A stretch of 64,000 nucleotides of DNA. It comes from Xiphydria camelus. Lineage: Eukaryota; Arthropoda; Insecta; Hymenoptera; Xiphydriidae. This document shows positions 34,985 to 47,200 of this stretch, piece by piece (position 1 is the stretch's first letter; every line of letters begins with the position of its first letter). The notes below the pieces were generated by a model. The model was not told the DNA's origin, searched no databases, and saw nothing but the letters and a program-made list of their open reading frames with translations. The translations under genes were made by a program, and so were the position numbers. The stretch is taken from the NCBI GenBank assembly GCA_963678675.1, contig OY783194.1, forward strand, positions 26,452,278 through 26,516,277, written 5' to 3'.

Positions 34985-35137
34985 GGATCGCAAGGTGCTT
35001 TCTACGAGGAGAAACTGACCGCAGTCGATCATCCCGACGTCTACCTCGTGGAGAAGGTGCTCAAGAGACGTGGAAATAGAATATTCGTGAAATGGTTGGG
35101 TTTTAATTATTCACACAATAGTTGGATAAATAAATAA
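34985..35137 (+). pseudogene. Integrase C-terminal remnant 1 (chromodomain)
   Basis: Fifty residues starting GSQGAFYEEKL, then HPDVYLVEKVLKR, IFVKWLGF and HNSWINK before a stop. The 'YxVEKVL...VKWLGF...SWxxK' pattern is a chromodomain as found at the end of Polinton and retroviral-like integrases. No start codon or integrase core precedes it. It is a diverged tandem copy of the larger remnant that follows, and the similarity extends into the 3' flank (CCATATTTGCATT compared with CCATATTTACATT). Confidence 0.8.
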
Positions 35138-35187
35138 TTCATTTATTCTTCAAATTCCATATTTGCATTGGTAACCCTATCAATTTA

Positions 35188-35481
35188 TGTGACAAAGTAC
35201 GTGTCAGCAAGTCGAAGCACGTCTTCGAGAAGGGCTACACACCCAACTGGACAGCGGAGATATTCACCATTGCTGGGATACAGAACACCGATCCGATGAC
35301 TTACCGGCTGAAGGACTACCAGGATCGACTCATCGAAGGCGCTTTCTACGAGGAGGAGCTCGCTGCGACCAAACATCCCGACGTCTATCTCGTGGAGAGG
35401 GTACTCAGGAGACGGGGAAATAAACTTTTTGTGAAATGGTCAGGTTTCAGTGATTCGCACAACAGTTGGATCAATAAATGA
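35188..35481 (+). pseudogene. Integrase C-terminal remnant 2 (SH3-like region plus chromodomain)
   Basis: It reads DKVRVSKSKHVFEKGYTPNW, then EIFTIAGIQNTDPMTYRLKD, FYEEELAATKHPDVYLVE, VKWSGFSDSHNSWINK and a stop. This is the C-terminal DNA-binding part and chromodomain of a Polinton rve-type integrase. The DDE catalytic core that should precede it is absent. The element thus lost about three quarters of its integrase and then duplicated its end, or gained a second end by recombination with a relative. Confidence 0.88.
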
Positions 35482-35496
35482 TTGTGATTTATTCTT

Positions 35497-35724
<228 letters not shown>

Positions 35725-35745
<21 letters not shown>

Positions 35746-38700
35746 TACATCGGTGATCCTGTAGTGACCCCAGGGAAGGGTGTCCGTGGTGTCGGATAGC
35801 AGGTACCTCTTGTTGTCGTGCGGACTGAGCGCGAGTTTCGTCTGCCGCACGGTCTGCACCTCGTGCAGCCTCGATCGAAAGAGGTACTGCATCCGACACT
35901 GCGTCACGCTTCGGCGCAAGCAGTCGACGTAGTCGTTGAACTCGATCGTCCTCTTGAGTACCGATGACTTGACGCCCTTGGCCTTTTTCATGCGGTCCTC
36001 ACCGTTGACCCGCACGCTATACATTTTGCTGCGGAGTCCGACGAATTCCGTCATGATTTGGCCGTTACACTCATCCTTCATGAGACCGACTACTTTCTTG
36101 TTCACCAACGGCATCCCGAAGGCGTTCTCGGCGGGATAGTCGGATGTGTCGAAGCGACCGATGTGACGCTTCATCACGTCGTAGATATCCCTGTCTCGCA
36201 CTTCGTAGATCAGGCTGTCGGTGTCGGTGTAGAGCAGCTTGCAGCTGCTCTCGAGGGTCGGCATCATGAAGTCATAGTGGAATTCATAGACGCAAGTCTT
36301 GGACAGATCGAGCACGCAGAACCCCACGTATATCGGCTTGTTGATCAGGACTTCGAGCTTGTTGAGTTGTACAGCCGTGAGATTCTCCGCGAAAACAGCC
36401 CGGTTGCAGAAGTTGGGTCTGGCGATGAGCGCCTCGGCACCGTACCTCCCCTTCCACTTGGTCACGAGTTTCACATCGACTCGCTTGCGCACGTTCTCCA
36501 TTGTCTTACCGAACACCGCGTTGTTCATCAGTTTGAAAAGATTTTTTTCGAACTCGTTGCGAGCTCGCCTCCTCATGTCGCTGTTGAGATCAATGTAGCT
36601 CTTGAGCCACGGTGATTGATTGAATCTCAAGGCTCTGTGGATCTTGGTGAGTTCGAGTCCATGCTCGAGAGCCTGCCTCAGGTTGCGGTAATGGATCACG
36701 TAGCGCGATTTCCGGCACAAAGTCGTCAGTAGCTTGGACTCCCTCGATCCTGGTGGCTTCATCTGTTCCGGACACAGCGGCAAGTCCTGGTGAGCGTTGT
36801 GGATGGCTTGCGGGTAGTCCAAGTCTACCTCGAGTATATACCCAACGGGCGAGTCGTCAGGCACATTCCATTCGAGGGTGTCGAGATCCTTCGCCCACTC
36901 GAAGCTGCCGTACGGGAGATGCTGCGTCATCGCCCAGCCATACAGGTTGTTGACGTCATAGTACACGAGGTACTTCGTCTCCTCGTCAGGATCGTAGTTC
37001 TCCATGTACCGGTTATTGGCTCGGGCGTAGCGGTTGCTGCACTGACTCACACCACCTCGGATGCCTCGCTCGACGAACATAAGCATATCGATGTCGGTGA
37101 GCAGCTGCAGCTCGATCTTCGTGTACCTCAGCATGGCGTCCCACGTGAGGCCTGGCGTGGTATAATAGTGAGCCGGATCCAGACCGTACGCCTCGAGGCA
37201 GTTGTCCCGAAAGTTTTCGAACACATCAGCGAGCAGCAGGACGTCAGTCTTCAAGTAGAGGTCCGCATACTCACCCAGGGTCTCGATGTTGAACTCGTGC
37301 CAGACTCTCGAGGCGTGCTCGTAATCCTCGTCGGAGATGTCGCTGCCATTCAGGTTGCTATGGAATTGCTCCTTGGTTGGCAACTCTCCGGCGTCCAGCT
37401 TTTCCCACACATCGAGGAACTCGTAGGGGAAGACTCCCTTCCTCCTCAGCAGATCAAACTGCTCGACCGGGATCAGCGGGAACTCGCTCCTGGTGATCTT
37501 CGGCTCGGTGAGGTAGGACGCCAACTTCTCCAGCGACGACGCCATGAATCGGAAGGAGTCGATGAACCGGAGGGCGATGTCACTACCATCCAGGTGCTTC
37601 GTGAAGGACACGTATCGCTCCATGTTCAGCGGTAGCAGATCAATGCGACCGTCGAAGCAGGTGCAGATTTCTTTGACGATTAGATGACTGTCGTAGCCGC
37701 TGAAGTTGTGAAATACGACGGGAATGATGCGCGAATCCTGGTAGTTCAGGTTGCATTCCGCGTGCCCCGCACCCCTATATCTGCCGGTGAGGTGACAGTG
37801 ATCCCGAACTCTCTTCGCACCCAGCGGCTTCTCGCAGATGTGGCAGTTGCTTGAGTCGCGGAAAGCCCTCTCCTGCTCCACCGTGAGCGACTGCATCGGT
37901 ACGGGATTCTGGAAGACTCCTTCAATCTGCTCAGCCAGCTCCAAGAGTTCGCGTGCGAACCATTCGGCGGGTTTCGGACCTCGAAAGCTGCAGTAGCGGG
38001 ACAACGTGTCATCGTAACTGCACCTCACGTAATATCCCACGCTGAAGGGCTCATGCACTTGGCACACTGTCGTCCTGCTCGTCTGCTGTTGTTCCACGCT
38101 CTTCAGGAGGCACTCGAAGTCGGCGTACACGATGAAAGGCACTCTCTCCTTGAAGTGGAAGTTCTTGAACTTCAGCGTGCTGTGCATCGGTGCAGGTAAT
38201 TTCACTTTGCACTTATTCATCTGGCTGCAGTCGATTTCGTGAGCACCCAATTCTTCGAAGCTTTTGAAGTAGTGGAGACAACGATCGCAGATGTACTTCT
38301 TTCCCTTCTTCTGCGAGAGTTGTGCGCTGACTAGTCTAGAGAGGTTTTTGATCCAGACGTAGTGGTACACGGTGGGCGTTTCATTGTCATCGTCATCGTC
38401 GTCGTTGTCCTCGTTCACATCCTCATCCGACTCCTCATCGACGTAGTGGCCTTGAACCATGAGGAGATTTACGTGTGCGTCCTTTTTGTGTGATGTAACG
38501 TAGATAGGGGCAACCACAAATTTCTCCTTCCGTTTCAGCAGAATATATACGTTAACTGAAACGTCATTCTGCCTTTCGAACTGTGGAACTTCCCGCGGTG
38601 CCACGGGGAAGTCTATCCCCACAAAGTTAAGTTCACCCTCATATGGTTTGTACTTTGATACACGGTCTGAATGACGATCAGCAGGATGCAGTGCAGAAAG

Positions 38701-39486
38701 GAGCGCCCACTTGAAGCACTGATTGTCTGTGTTCTTCACGTTGACGCACGCTTCTTTCTTCTTGATGAACTCTGGAAGTTCCAGGTAAGAGCTGCCCCTC
38801 ATGGGATTATACCGGTTGACGTTGACGGTCAAACTGATCACAACCCGTAGCGTCCAACCCGAGTCTCGCTCCTGGAACTCGTCCATCTGGCTGAGAATGG
38901 AATTCTGTACATTCTCGGCGAACCACTGCTTCAGATCGGTGGTCTGCATGATTGGAGCGTTCTTCGTGGAGAAGGTCTTCAGCTCGATGACCTCTTCATC
39001 GTTCTTCGTGATGCTGTACTCGCCCTCCAATATGGTATTCACCTTCAGGGCGTGCTCCCTCTTGAGTGCGTTTTTTATGCGTGGGATGAAGAGTGCCAGT
39101 GTATCCTGCAGGAAAGCCGTGGGATCCAAATTTCGCAGGTTGACGACCACTCCGGTGCGGATACGTCCGTTGAACGCTGACTGAATGTCCTCCCACGAGA
39201 CTCGATCGTTGCGTCTCTGTTCACGTGTACCCAGACGCCCGCCACTAACAAGCAAGCTCCTGAATTTCCGGTTATAGGTCTTCACTTGTCGAATGGCGGC
39301 TAAGTATCTATGTTTGACAGATACCGACGTCCCATCTCGACGCATTAATCGACCGAGTAAACGCAAATTCTCGGTACCATGTCGGATCCACTGCGCGATC
39401 TCGGCGGGATTATCTCTTTTACGAGCGGTGAGCTCGAAAGCCTGGCGATGAACGTTCACGATTTTCTTGCACAGCCCGAAAGACAT
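35725..39486 (-). CDS. Protein-primed family B DNA polymerase of the Polinton, intact
   Basis: This enzyme copies the linear element from a terminal-protein primer. The whole 1253-codon frame is open. Residue numbers below count from an upstream in-frame ATG at 39555. A C2H2-like finger (YICDRCLHYF) lies near 421-430. Exo I is YADFECLL (477-484). An HNH/endonuclease-VII-like cysteine cluster (CHICEKPLG, DHCHLTGRYRG, CNLNY) spans 571-605. Exo II is HNFSGYDSHL (616-625) and exo III YLKTDVLLLAD (767-777). Motif A is YYDVNNLYGWAM (865-876), motif B NLFKLMNNAVFG (1005-1016), and motif C YTDTDSLIYE (1109-1118). All catalytic aspartates are present. I chose the second Met (39486) because a TATA-like box and a TCAGTC initiator place transcription start at about 39513, downstream of the first ATG. 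An acidic insert lies at about 374-392. Confidence 0.93.
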
Positions 39487-39507
39487 GATGTTTTTCAAAC
39501 ACGAAAT

Positions 39508-39547
39508 GTGACTGATAACATGAGTGCGGCGACATGCGGTATTTAAG
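39508..39547 (-). promoter_or_regulatory. Core promoter of the Polinton DNA polymerase
   Basis: On the minus strand CTTAAATA starts at 39547, and TCAGTC has its A at about 39513, a spacing of 34 bases. This is identical to the small-gene promoter at the other end. The initiator lies 27 bases before the preferred ATG, so the leader is short. Confidence 0.5.
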
Positions 39548-39550
39548 CAA

Positions 39551-39905
39551 GTCATATTCCGGAGAAATTGCGGTAGAAATTGTTTACCGCGATGATATTT
39601 CGGGTGGAAATTGCGGTGACGTTGTGCATGTACTTTCCAAATTACACACGTACGCGGTTTCTAAATTGACTCGAGCAATATTTCCATGCGGTGATAGGTA
39701 TTTCATGTTGATTCCGATCTGTCTATCGTCACGTATTTTCCATCGAAAACTGCACATGCACGTTCCAAATTCCGGAGAAATTGCGGGGAAAATTGTTTGC
39801 CGCGATGATATTTCGGGAGGAAATTGCGACGACGTCGCGCATGCACTTTCCAAATTGATCACGTACGCGGTTTCTAAATTAGCCCGAGCAATATTTCCAT
39901 GCAGT
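39551..39905. repeat. Subterminal tandem duplication at the right end
   Basis: About 140 bp at 39551-39690 is repeated, diverged, at about 39770-39905 inside the TIR (GGAGAAATTGCGG, GCGATGATATTTCGGG and TACGCGGTTTCTAAATT occur in both). It lies upstream of the polymerase promoter. Confidence 0.75.
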
Positions 39906-40671
39906 ATTCCTGCGACATCGCCTTTCCAAATTCCACATCGCCGCGATTCTCGCCGTGCTCCCATTTCCAAATTGCTTATGAAATTTGATGCCTATGAGGT
40001 GATTACCGTGCCGGGAACGGTGACGGGCAAGGCTTGCCGGCATGCATGCAGTTTCCAAAAATGATCTGCGACATCGCCTTTCCAAATTCCACATCGCCGC
40101 AGTTCTCGCCGCGCTCCCATTTCCAAATCGAATGTGAAATTTGATACCTATGAGGCGATTACCGTGCCGGGGGACGATGACGGGCGTGGCTTGCCGGCAC
40201 GCATGCAGTTTCCAAAAATTATCATCGTCGCGGTCGAAGTCGGAGAATGGGAACACGTGAAAGTGATCTTGCTACATGATAAGACGCTGAGGAAAATTCC
40301 TGTGACGTCACGCACACCTTTCCAAATTTCACATCACCGCGAGCGAAGTCGGAAAATGGGAACACGCGAGACGTGGGGGTGTCGAAAGCGAGATTGCCCG
40401 AGTCAAGCCTAACCTGCACGCGCGACGTCATCTATCGAAAGCGCGATTGCTCAGGGTGAGGTTAGGGAGGGGCATTAAAAAGGGGGTATCAAACGCAATC
40501 AAGCCTAACCTGAGGGGGTATCGAACGCAATCAAGCCTAACCTGCATGCGTGACGTCACCTATCGATAGCGAAATTATTCGGGGTGAGGTTAGGGAGGGG
40601 GAGGTCGAGTTCCCGGTCGCGTAGGCAGGGAGTGGGGGTAGGTGGGCCCGAACCCGCCTAGCCTATCTACT
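39750..40671. repeat. Right terminal inverted repeat of the Polinton
   Basis: The inverse of 30268-31190. The outermost bases GCCTATCTACT mirror the left end exactly. Small substitutions and indels between the arms indicate that the insertion is not very recent, or that replication-linked homogenisation has stopped. Confidence 0.85.
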
Positions 40672-40677
40672 GAGACA
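40672..40677. repeat. Right 6-bp target-site duplication (GAGACA)
   Basis: Second copy of the target duplication. Sequence then continues as TTCTAATAATTAATAT, matching the related family H copy around 42180-42195, which lacks an insertion. Confidence 0.9.
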
Positions 40678-41106
40678 TTCTAATAATTAATATATTTTAC
40701 TCGGCCTAATAAAATATTTCTTTCGCCATAATCGAGTATACATCTTAGCCAACGAATTACCTATTTAAATCAAAAGTTATATGCTTCAAACACAAATACG
40801 TATTTTTTCTTTCAAATTAAGCTGTTTTATTTACATTTAAGAAGTGGAGACTTCATACAAATAAATATTGAAGATCAATTTTCTCGGCGCTGTGTATTTC
40901 ATATAACGATATATTCGGTTGTGGGAAATAAACGTGTTGAACTAAACGATTTATCTGTCCCAAGTGCGCAGAAAATTGACTTATTTTTCACGGAAAACAA
41001 TATTTCTCAATGGTTACGAAATATTGTAACAGTTTTAAGAAATATTTCTTCAAAACAATCAAATAAATGTAGGATTTCTTAACTTCAACGAAACCTTTTT
41101 CTCGGT
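40678..41106. mobile_element. Family H MITE, right part, with further AT-rich repeat
   Basis: It begins with the continuation of the split family H element (GAAATATTTCTTTCGCCAT near 40711-40729) and runs through AT-rich DNA to a terminus CTTTTTCTCGGTG before TA at 41107. Some of the interior may belong to a second element. Confidence 0.5.
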
Positions 41107-41850
41107 GTAGTTTTGCTTAGGTATTTTCGATGTAGAAACGCACGGATCGGACAAGGCGAAGTGGATTAGAGATCGCAAGGAGAGTACAGGGTAGACACGA
41201 CTTTTACCCGCGGTCGATCCGATTGAAAGAATCAGACGTATGTAAGTATATGAGAAATATGAGGCGAACGTTCTTCTCTTTCCGACAGATATGCGCGTTC
41301 GGAATGCGTCTTCCACATCGAAAATATGTCCGTCGATAGCCGCGAATAAAACTATAATTAAATTCTTTCCTCGACTCGTACGACGCAGGCGATCGGTCGT
41401 GCCTTGACGCGTGTCTTACCGGGGAATTGCGTGCATTGCGTGAGACGTTGATTTCTCATCTGCGGACCCCGATTTACAAATTTATTTCCGAGATCCGGAA
41501 ATACATTGCCGAGATCCGTTTTCCCTGCAAACGAAAGTCACATTGCATATATACGAATGCGAGTCCCAAGAGAATTTTATTCTTCCTTCTCCAATGGAGT
41601 CGACCAATCCATTTGTCGGAAAGAATTCCCCGGGGCTCCGTAAACGCGAGGAGCTATATGCAAGTGGGTAGACGCGAGTTTACATCGGTCGAGTACCTAC
41701 GTACCTGCGGGACGGTTTCAACTCCCTTGATTCCCCGGAGCTATTTTGTCCGGCGCTTAAATCTATATTTATATCAAGCGGTGCGATTTCGCGAGTTCGA
41801 GTATCCATTGGCATCTTTTTGGAACTCATTAACTCAGTAAACGGAATCAA
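41107..41850. other. Non-coding, nothing recognised
   Basis: Moderately CG-containing DNA. Frames at 41059-41316 (minus) and 41427-41840 (plus) show no known domain. Confidence 0.35.
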
Positions 41851-41858
41851 GTAATATT

Positions 41859-42055
41859 ACACCGAGACAGTAAAAAGCCGTTTTGACGTAGGTTAAAAAT
41901 TGACCAAGTTGCCTTTCGGGAGAATATTGAAAACGCTCTAACTTTTTTTCCGAATGACTACAAACGACGCGACCTTCACTATTTAAACAACTGCAAACGA
42001 TTCTACAGAGACAGCAAAAAGCTTTTTTGACGTAGGCCAAAAATTGTAAAAATTT
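41859..42055. repeat. Direct repeat flanking 100 bp of unique sequence
   Basis: GAGACAGTAAAAAGCCGTTTT with GACGTAGGTTAAAAATTG at about 41863-41900 recurs as GAGACAGCAAAAAGCTTTTT with GACGTAGGCCAAAAATTG at about 42008-42046. Confidence 0.6.
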
Positions 42056-42057
42056 AT

Positions 42058-42275
42058 CTGTAGTTAATAAATGTTTGTTCGAATATAGTGAAATAAATAT
42101 TTTATCGAATCAAATAAATATTTACAATATTTATTTGGTACAATTAAATCCTTCTAAGCAACTGTTGAGTGAAATAAACATTTTAATAATTAACATATAT
42201 TTTCTTGTGTTAATGAAATATTTATTTCGCCGTATTCGAAATAACATTTATCAATTATCGATAAATTGTTTTCTC
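42058..42275. mobile_element. Family H MITE, uninterrupted copy
   Basis: Palindromic arms with ATTTATTTCGCCGTATTCG near the right and its relative near the left. The right terminus is TTGTTTTCTCAG before TA. GAAATAAACATTTTAATAAT at about 42172-42191 corresponds to the site into which the Polinton inserted in the other family H copy. Confidence 0.6.
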
Positions 42276-43460
42276 AGTATACCAATGGCAGTTTTAAATG
42301 CCGCAAGTTTGACTTCGAACATTCGGAGTCGTCGGGATTTTGCAGCACTGTGTGTACCCGGGGTTTTGCAGTTATCCGAACTTTAATAGATTTCAGGCCA
42401 ACCTTATTGCAGTCCCGATCTATATATAATTTTTTTCTTCGTTTTTAATTCAATCTATCGCGCTCGACGCCTGCCTGATTTATACTTCCAACTGGGAAAG
42501 CGCGGGGGTCGCTCTCTCGTCTTCGGAATTAATCGCTTCCCACCCCTCCTCTCGCCACGTTTCACAGGCCTCGCGGATGAGCCCAAGCATTTGCTAATTG
42601 CAATCTTGGAAAATCCGTTTTGCGCGGCAATTTAAATGGACTCGTCCTTCCGTCCAATTCCGACGCGTATAAAGGAATAAAAGTTAACGCTCGAACGAGA
42701 CAGGGGCTGATGGATTTCCGTCCCGTTGTCTCCCGGCGCGCGCTGTACACGCCAGCGAGAAACGCGATTTATGGCGTGGGCGAACTATTGGTCGAACAAA
42801 TTTGTGTATTGCGCGATGACGCATCTCTTTGCAATACCTCATTTTGCGTAAGCGCAGGCATATTAATGGCTCTATTTGTCGATAATAAAAATTGTCGAGT
42901 AAAATTATGGTTTGAGGCGCGGGCGATCATTGGGGAAAGGTGGTGGTTCGATAAATTAATTATGCGCAAAACAATTTTCATCGACCGCTGGTCGGACGCG
43001 GGTATTATCGCTGTGCTATAATAATAGCGAACTGTAAATAATAGTACACCCCCCACGAGCGTTAATTTCCTCCATAGACGAGACTGTAAACTATGTTTTA
43101 ATTAAAAACTTACATCGAATTAAACTTCTCTGTTAAATTAAATTTCAGACGCTTAATTTTGTAGGTCATAAATTTAATTGACTATTAAAGCACTCGATTA
43201 GATTGTATGTATAAAATTAGATTTCAAACTTGTACACCGGCGGGATGAATATCCAATGATGAAATTATGCAACTTTCTCTTTAAATCTCAGAATTACATG
43301 GAGGAAAGTTTGTAATAACCATTCACATAACCCATGTGGTAAGATTCAGTATTATATTATAAATATGTCAATATTTACCACACGTATTACCAGACTTACT
43401 ATACTTTTAATAAATTTCGACATACATACCTATTTATACTAGATACTGAACGTCATACAA
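42276..43460. other. Non-coding, partly CpG-rich
   Basis: CG-rich at about 42460-42790, then AT-rich. Frames at 42620-43021 (plus) and 42769-43056 (minus) overlap and show no domain. Confidence 0.35.
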
Positions 43461-43836
43461 CGAAAGAAAAATCTGGTTAAAAGAACCATAATTTAACTAG
43501 AAATTATGATCGATTTTGACGCCAACCCCATGATTCTATAATTCTTTTAAACGGTAAAGTTCTGGTTATAGTAACAAGAGATTACGATTGTTACAACCAG
43601 ATCAACTTGCAACATAGTCAATAAATGTCCCCAACTTTTTTTATATGGTCTACACTACCGTGCGATAATATTATTTATCTACTTTTCCGTTTAATCTTAT
43701 TGTTATTATAACCACGTAACAAAGTTCTTGCGACTGCATTGATGGTCCGTTTAATCGTAAACATGCGGTACTAGCAACCAAGAAAATTCAGCCTTGCGAT
43801 TATAATTGATTCTACCATCCACTTTTCTCTCGGTGT
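43461..43836. repeat. Degenerate MITE-like sequence
   Basis: AT-rich DNA ending CCACTTTTCTCTCGGTG before TA, typical of CACTGAG-class right ends. The left end is unclear; a CAACGAAAGAAAAATCTGG stretch near 43459 could be it. Confidence 0.35.
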
Positions 43837-45013
43837 AAGGTATATGCCGCAATAATTCAATCTTATCACGTGGATTGTTAAAATAGTTACCATAAACTCT
43901 TATCCGTGTATACTCACGCAAGAATGGGCGCGACAATTTGAAAAGAAAAATATTAATTCGAGAAGAAATAATACAACCAGAAAATGCTACGCGCTTTTCT
44001 CTCAGATATCCGGCCATCCGTACGTTCATTTTCAACCTCGTCAATTTTAATTCTCGTCCTCGACGAGTCCACAAAAACTGCCTCTTAAATGAGGCTTAGG
44101 TACTCGAGGGGGATGCTCGTTACCACGAAGGACAATAAAGTTTCTTCGTAATAAATTCGAAAGTCTCTCGGTGTCTTCCTCAGTCTCTCCCTCGAATGTC
44201 GGAGGCAAGAAAAAAACGAGAGACGGAGGGAAAAAGGTGGAGCGAATTCGTACTCCTCCGCGCGTCTCGATCCGATCTGCATTACGTATTGTTCCAATGC
44301 GACGGAGCAGTTTTAACACAAAGGACCTCCTCCTTCACTCCGGTGCCGCGGGCAGAGTTCAGCGCGGCTCTCGCTCTTCGGCGCGAGTAAGTCGCAGTCA
44401 CCGGTTTTATTCGGCGGATCCTTTCTTAAGCCCGGCTTTAAAAATTCAGTAGCAACGCTTTATCCGGCAAATGGACGCGATATATTTTCGCGAGTCGTAA
44501 ACACACGCTACGCCCGGAGTAAATAAATTGCTAGCGGGAAGAAAGAGAGAGAGAGAGAAAGGGAGAGAGAAGGAACGTGAGAGAAATGAGAGAGCGCCCG
44601 CGCGGGCAGTGCTCGTCCGCCCGGCGCGTGGCGTGTGTATGATTAATAGTCACTTTATCGGCTAAAAGTGCAATTTTAATTTATCGCGCGCGCGCCTGCG
44701 CTCACGCACGGGGCTCGTGTAAGGCGTTATCGCTCATACGTGGAAGAGAGGACGAGATATACCTACGAAATTTTGAGTGGTAGCCAATCGCTACTCGAGT
44801 GCAATCATTCGGCGTCGTACTCAATGCGAAGGGTGGCTCGAAAGCACTCGCAAAAGTGCGCGAATGACGTGGCGCTCTCTCGATGTCGCTCGGACAATGA
44901 AAGCTCGAAATGCTCGAAAGTGCAGTGCCGCAGAGCTGACGTTACGTTTCATATTTGGGGATGTACGAGGTGATAATATTATGCTCTATGATTTGCTTTA
45001 AATGAGTTTCGTA
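43837..45013. other. CpG-rich non-coding block with (GA)n tract
   Basis: CG-rich at 44220-44960 with a GA-rich tract at about 44544-44580. Overlapping frames (43751-44452) lack domain signals. Confidence 0.4.
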
Positions 45014-45235
45014 CACTGAGAAAAATGACTTGGTCAGTCAAACCAAAATCCTGGAGATTATGACCAAACCGTTTAGTGAAATATGGATCTCTCCTCGGGG
45101 TATTTCTTTCTTACATTTTACCAGATACCATAAATAACTGAATATCTGGTTCAGCTGACCATTATTTTGGTTAGAATAACTAAGCACGTCAAACTAGATA
45201 CGTTTCGTCATTTTAATCTAATTATTTTTGTTCAG
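45014..45235. mobile_element. Family A1 MITE, complete
   Basis: CACTGAGAAAAATGACTTGG after TA, CTAATTATTTTTGTTCAG before TA. The internal sequence has GGTTAGAATAACTAAGC. One of the cleaner A1 copies. Confidence 0.7.
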
Positions 45236-45436
45236 TATATGGTTGCCTGCCGTTACAGGTGTAGCTACAGTAATAGTAATTTCCACGGCGGTGGAAAGCA
45301 ACCAAGAAACCTGTTTGCCCTTCGAACTACGAAAAAGTATCAGCCCGTATGTAAAACAACGTTTCCCTGTACAGCGTTTTAATAAAATTTCGCGATATTT
45401 CGAGATGCACGTCAAAAAGAAAATACATTCATATAT

Positions 45437-45673
45437 CTAGGATGCTCGGAAGAAAAAGAGTACAAGTCAAAATCGCCTACCAAAACACTTCTACAATTTT
45501 CTTCTACTTTCCTAGAGATATTTGTGTGCTACATGCATTTAACGGTTCTTATGAGAAGTGTTATTTTCATTTTATACATTTTTTCAACAGTTTGTGTTTC
45601 AATATAAACAAATAAAGGTGTTTTCTGAGCAATACCATTTTTTGCCTTGTACTCTTTTTCCTGAGCATCCTAG
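45437..45673. mobile_element. Palindromic-end MITE with ATAT flanks
   Basis: Ends CTAGGATGCTCGGAAGAAAA and TTTTTCCTGAGCATCCTAG are near-perfect inverses. ATAT lies on both sides. No other copy is seen in the window. The TIR continues about 35 bases with GAGTACAAG inside. Confidence 0.65.
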
Positions 45674-45689
45674 ATATTTTCTCAGCGTG

Positions 45690-46625
45690 GAAACAATTTC
45701 CGTATAAAAAACGTCAAGAATAATTCTCGTCGCGATTCAAAATGCTCCTCCGATTCCTCCGCACCCACGTAGGTGCGCGATTTACCCAAACCACGGACAC
45801 CGCGCGTCTTTTATTCCCGCGAGATGAGAACTAGCTCGGATGTCAGAGTCGGGGAGAGAACACGCGTCCTCGCCTCTTCTCGAGGGAATTCCTCTAAACG
45901 GTCCGAGCCGAGGTATATGCCGACGCGACACGGCCGCGGGCCGCGGCCCTTCGCCCCGGACCGAATTTATTCGAACATATATTTGCCGCGCGTGGAAAAT
46001 AAATGTGAACCGCGTCGCATTCCCGGTGTCCGCCCATTTCTGCTCCCCGGAGTGCTCGCTTCGGAGCCGGAGAAGAAACGCGACTGCGCCTTCCCGCGCG
46101 AAGCCCCGAGTGGCATCTCGCGCCGAGAGGAGAGCCCGCGAGCTCGTTCGAACAGTGGACTCGAATGTTCGGCTACGAGTGTTAACCGCGTGAATTATGG
46201 TTCCATTGTCGTACCGCGTCCACTCTCTCGCATTTTCGACGACCGCAGCGTTCGATCGGCTCCGCGGTGAAAGGTGAGGTGAGTGACAAATGGCGCGTCG
46301 ATCGAACATCGTCCCCGCGATGGAATCTCGGCCTTTCGCGATCGCTCCTCGCGCGCGTCACCGCGGCCGTGCTGTATCGGCGGCCGATTGCTTTCACGCG
46401 GGTCGATCGGCGATCGGCGAAATTCGATCGATTCGCGGTCAACGCGTCCATTGAAACGCCTCCTCGACCGCGTGGAATGGCAGGGCGGAATTTTGCTGCG
46501 GCGTCGAATCGTTTTCCTGTTATAGGTATGCCGGGTCGTGACATACTTGTAGTTGTGTAACAATTGCACGACGATTTATATTTCTCGTTGTCGTTTGGTC
46601 TCGCAAAAGGAGGTTAAATAATGGA
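45690..46625. other. CpG-rich non-coding block
   Basis: Strongly CG-rich at 45720-46520. Six overlapping frames on both strands are all Arg-rich, which is what CG-rich non-coding DNA produces. No gene called. Confidence 0.4.
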
Positions 46626-47200
46626 AACAATTCGATCTTTCAAAAAAAAAAAAAAAAAAAGAAATTCATATTTTGTTATCCAATTTGTTATTTTCATACA
46701 TATTGAATATCACGCGAAAAAGAAAATCTCTGAATAAATAATTATTCGCGCACAGTTACGAGCGCATCTTTCTTTACACTGTGACGTCATCGAAACGCAA
46801 GAAAGACGCACTTATGCCAAGCGATGAGTGCAAGGTAGATAGACTTATGCGCTACAATAACGTAGCTGGATTTTTAAATGTCAATTTTCAGCTTAAATTT
46901 CGCCGTCCAGACAAAAGAGTTCTATATATGAATACAACAATTTAAAATATTCTAAAAAATCCTACATAGTCCATATGTGGTTTGTAGAAAAATCATATGT
47001 AATCCATATAGGGCCAAATCCACATATTGATCGTGATCATGTACAAAGTACCTATATAAAACATAGATTGTATACAAACCATATAGAATTCCGCCTAGGC
47101 GAAAATTAAAAATTAAAAAATATGGGATAAATGATTCTGCCTAAGTTTTTCGAATCTGCAATAAAAAGAACTTGTTGGAAAACCAAATTGCAATCACCGC
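46626..47200. repeat. Dispersed repeat I with family B, second full copy
   Basis: A run of A at about 46640-46658 precedes it. Repeat I left part at about 46700-46870, family B-like palindrome at about 46906-47100 (ends AGACAAAAGAGTTC and GAATTCCGCCTAGGCG), and repeat I right part (TTTTTCGAATCTGCAATAAA) at about 47146. Same order as at 11196-11700. Confidence 0.65.

Noticed and set aside
36790..37635. Long plus-strand open frame of about 280 codons opposite the DNA polymerase
   Set aside because: It is antisense to a conserved enzyme and keeps open because of that gene's codon pattern. It has a Val/Leu/Glu-biased sequence and no domain.
45773..46569. Six overlapping open frames of 117-175 codons on both strands
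   Set aside because: All are Arg-rich, as expected from CG-rich non-coding DNA; no frame stands out.
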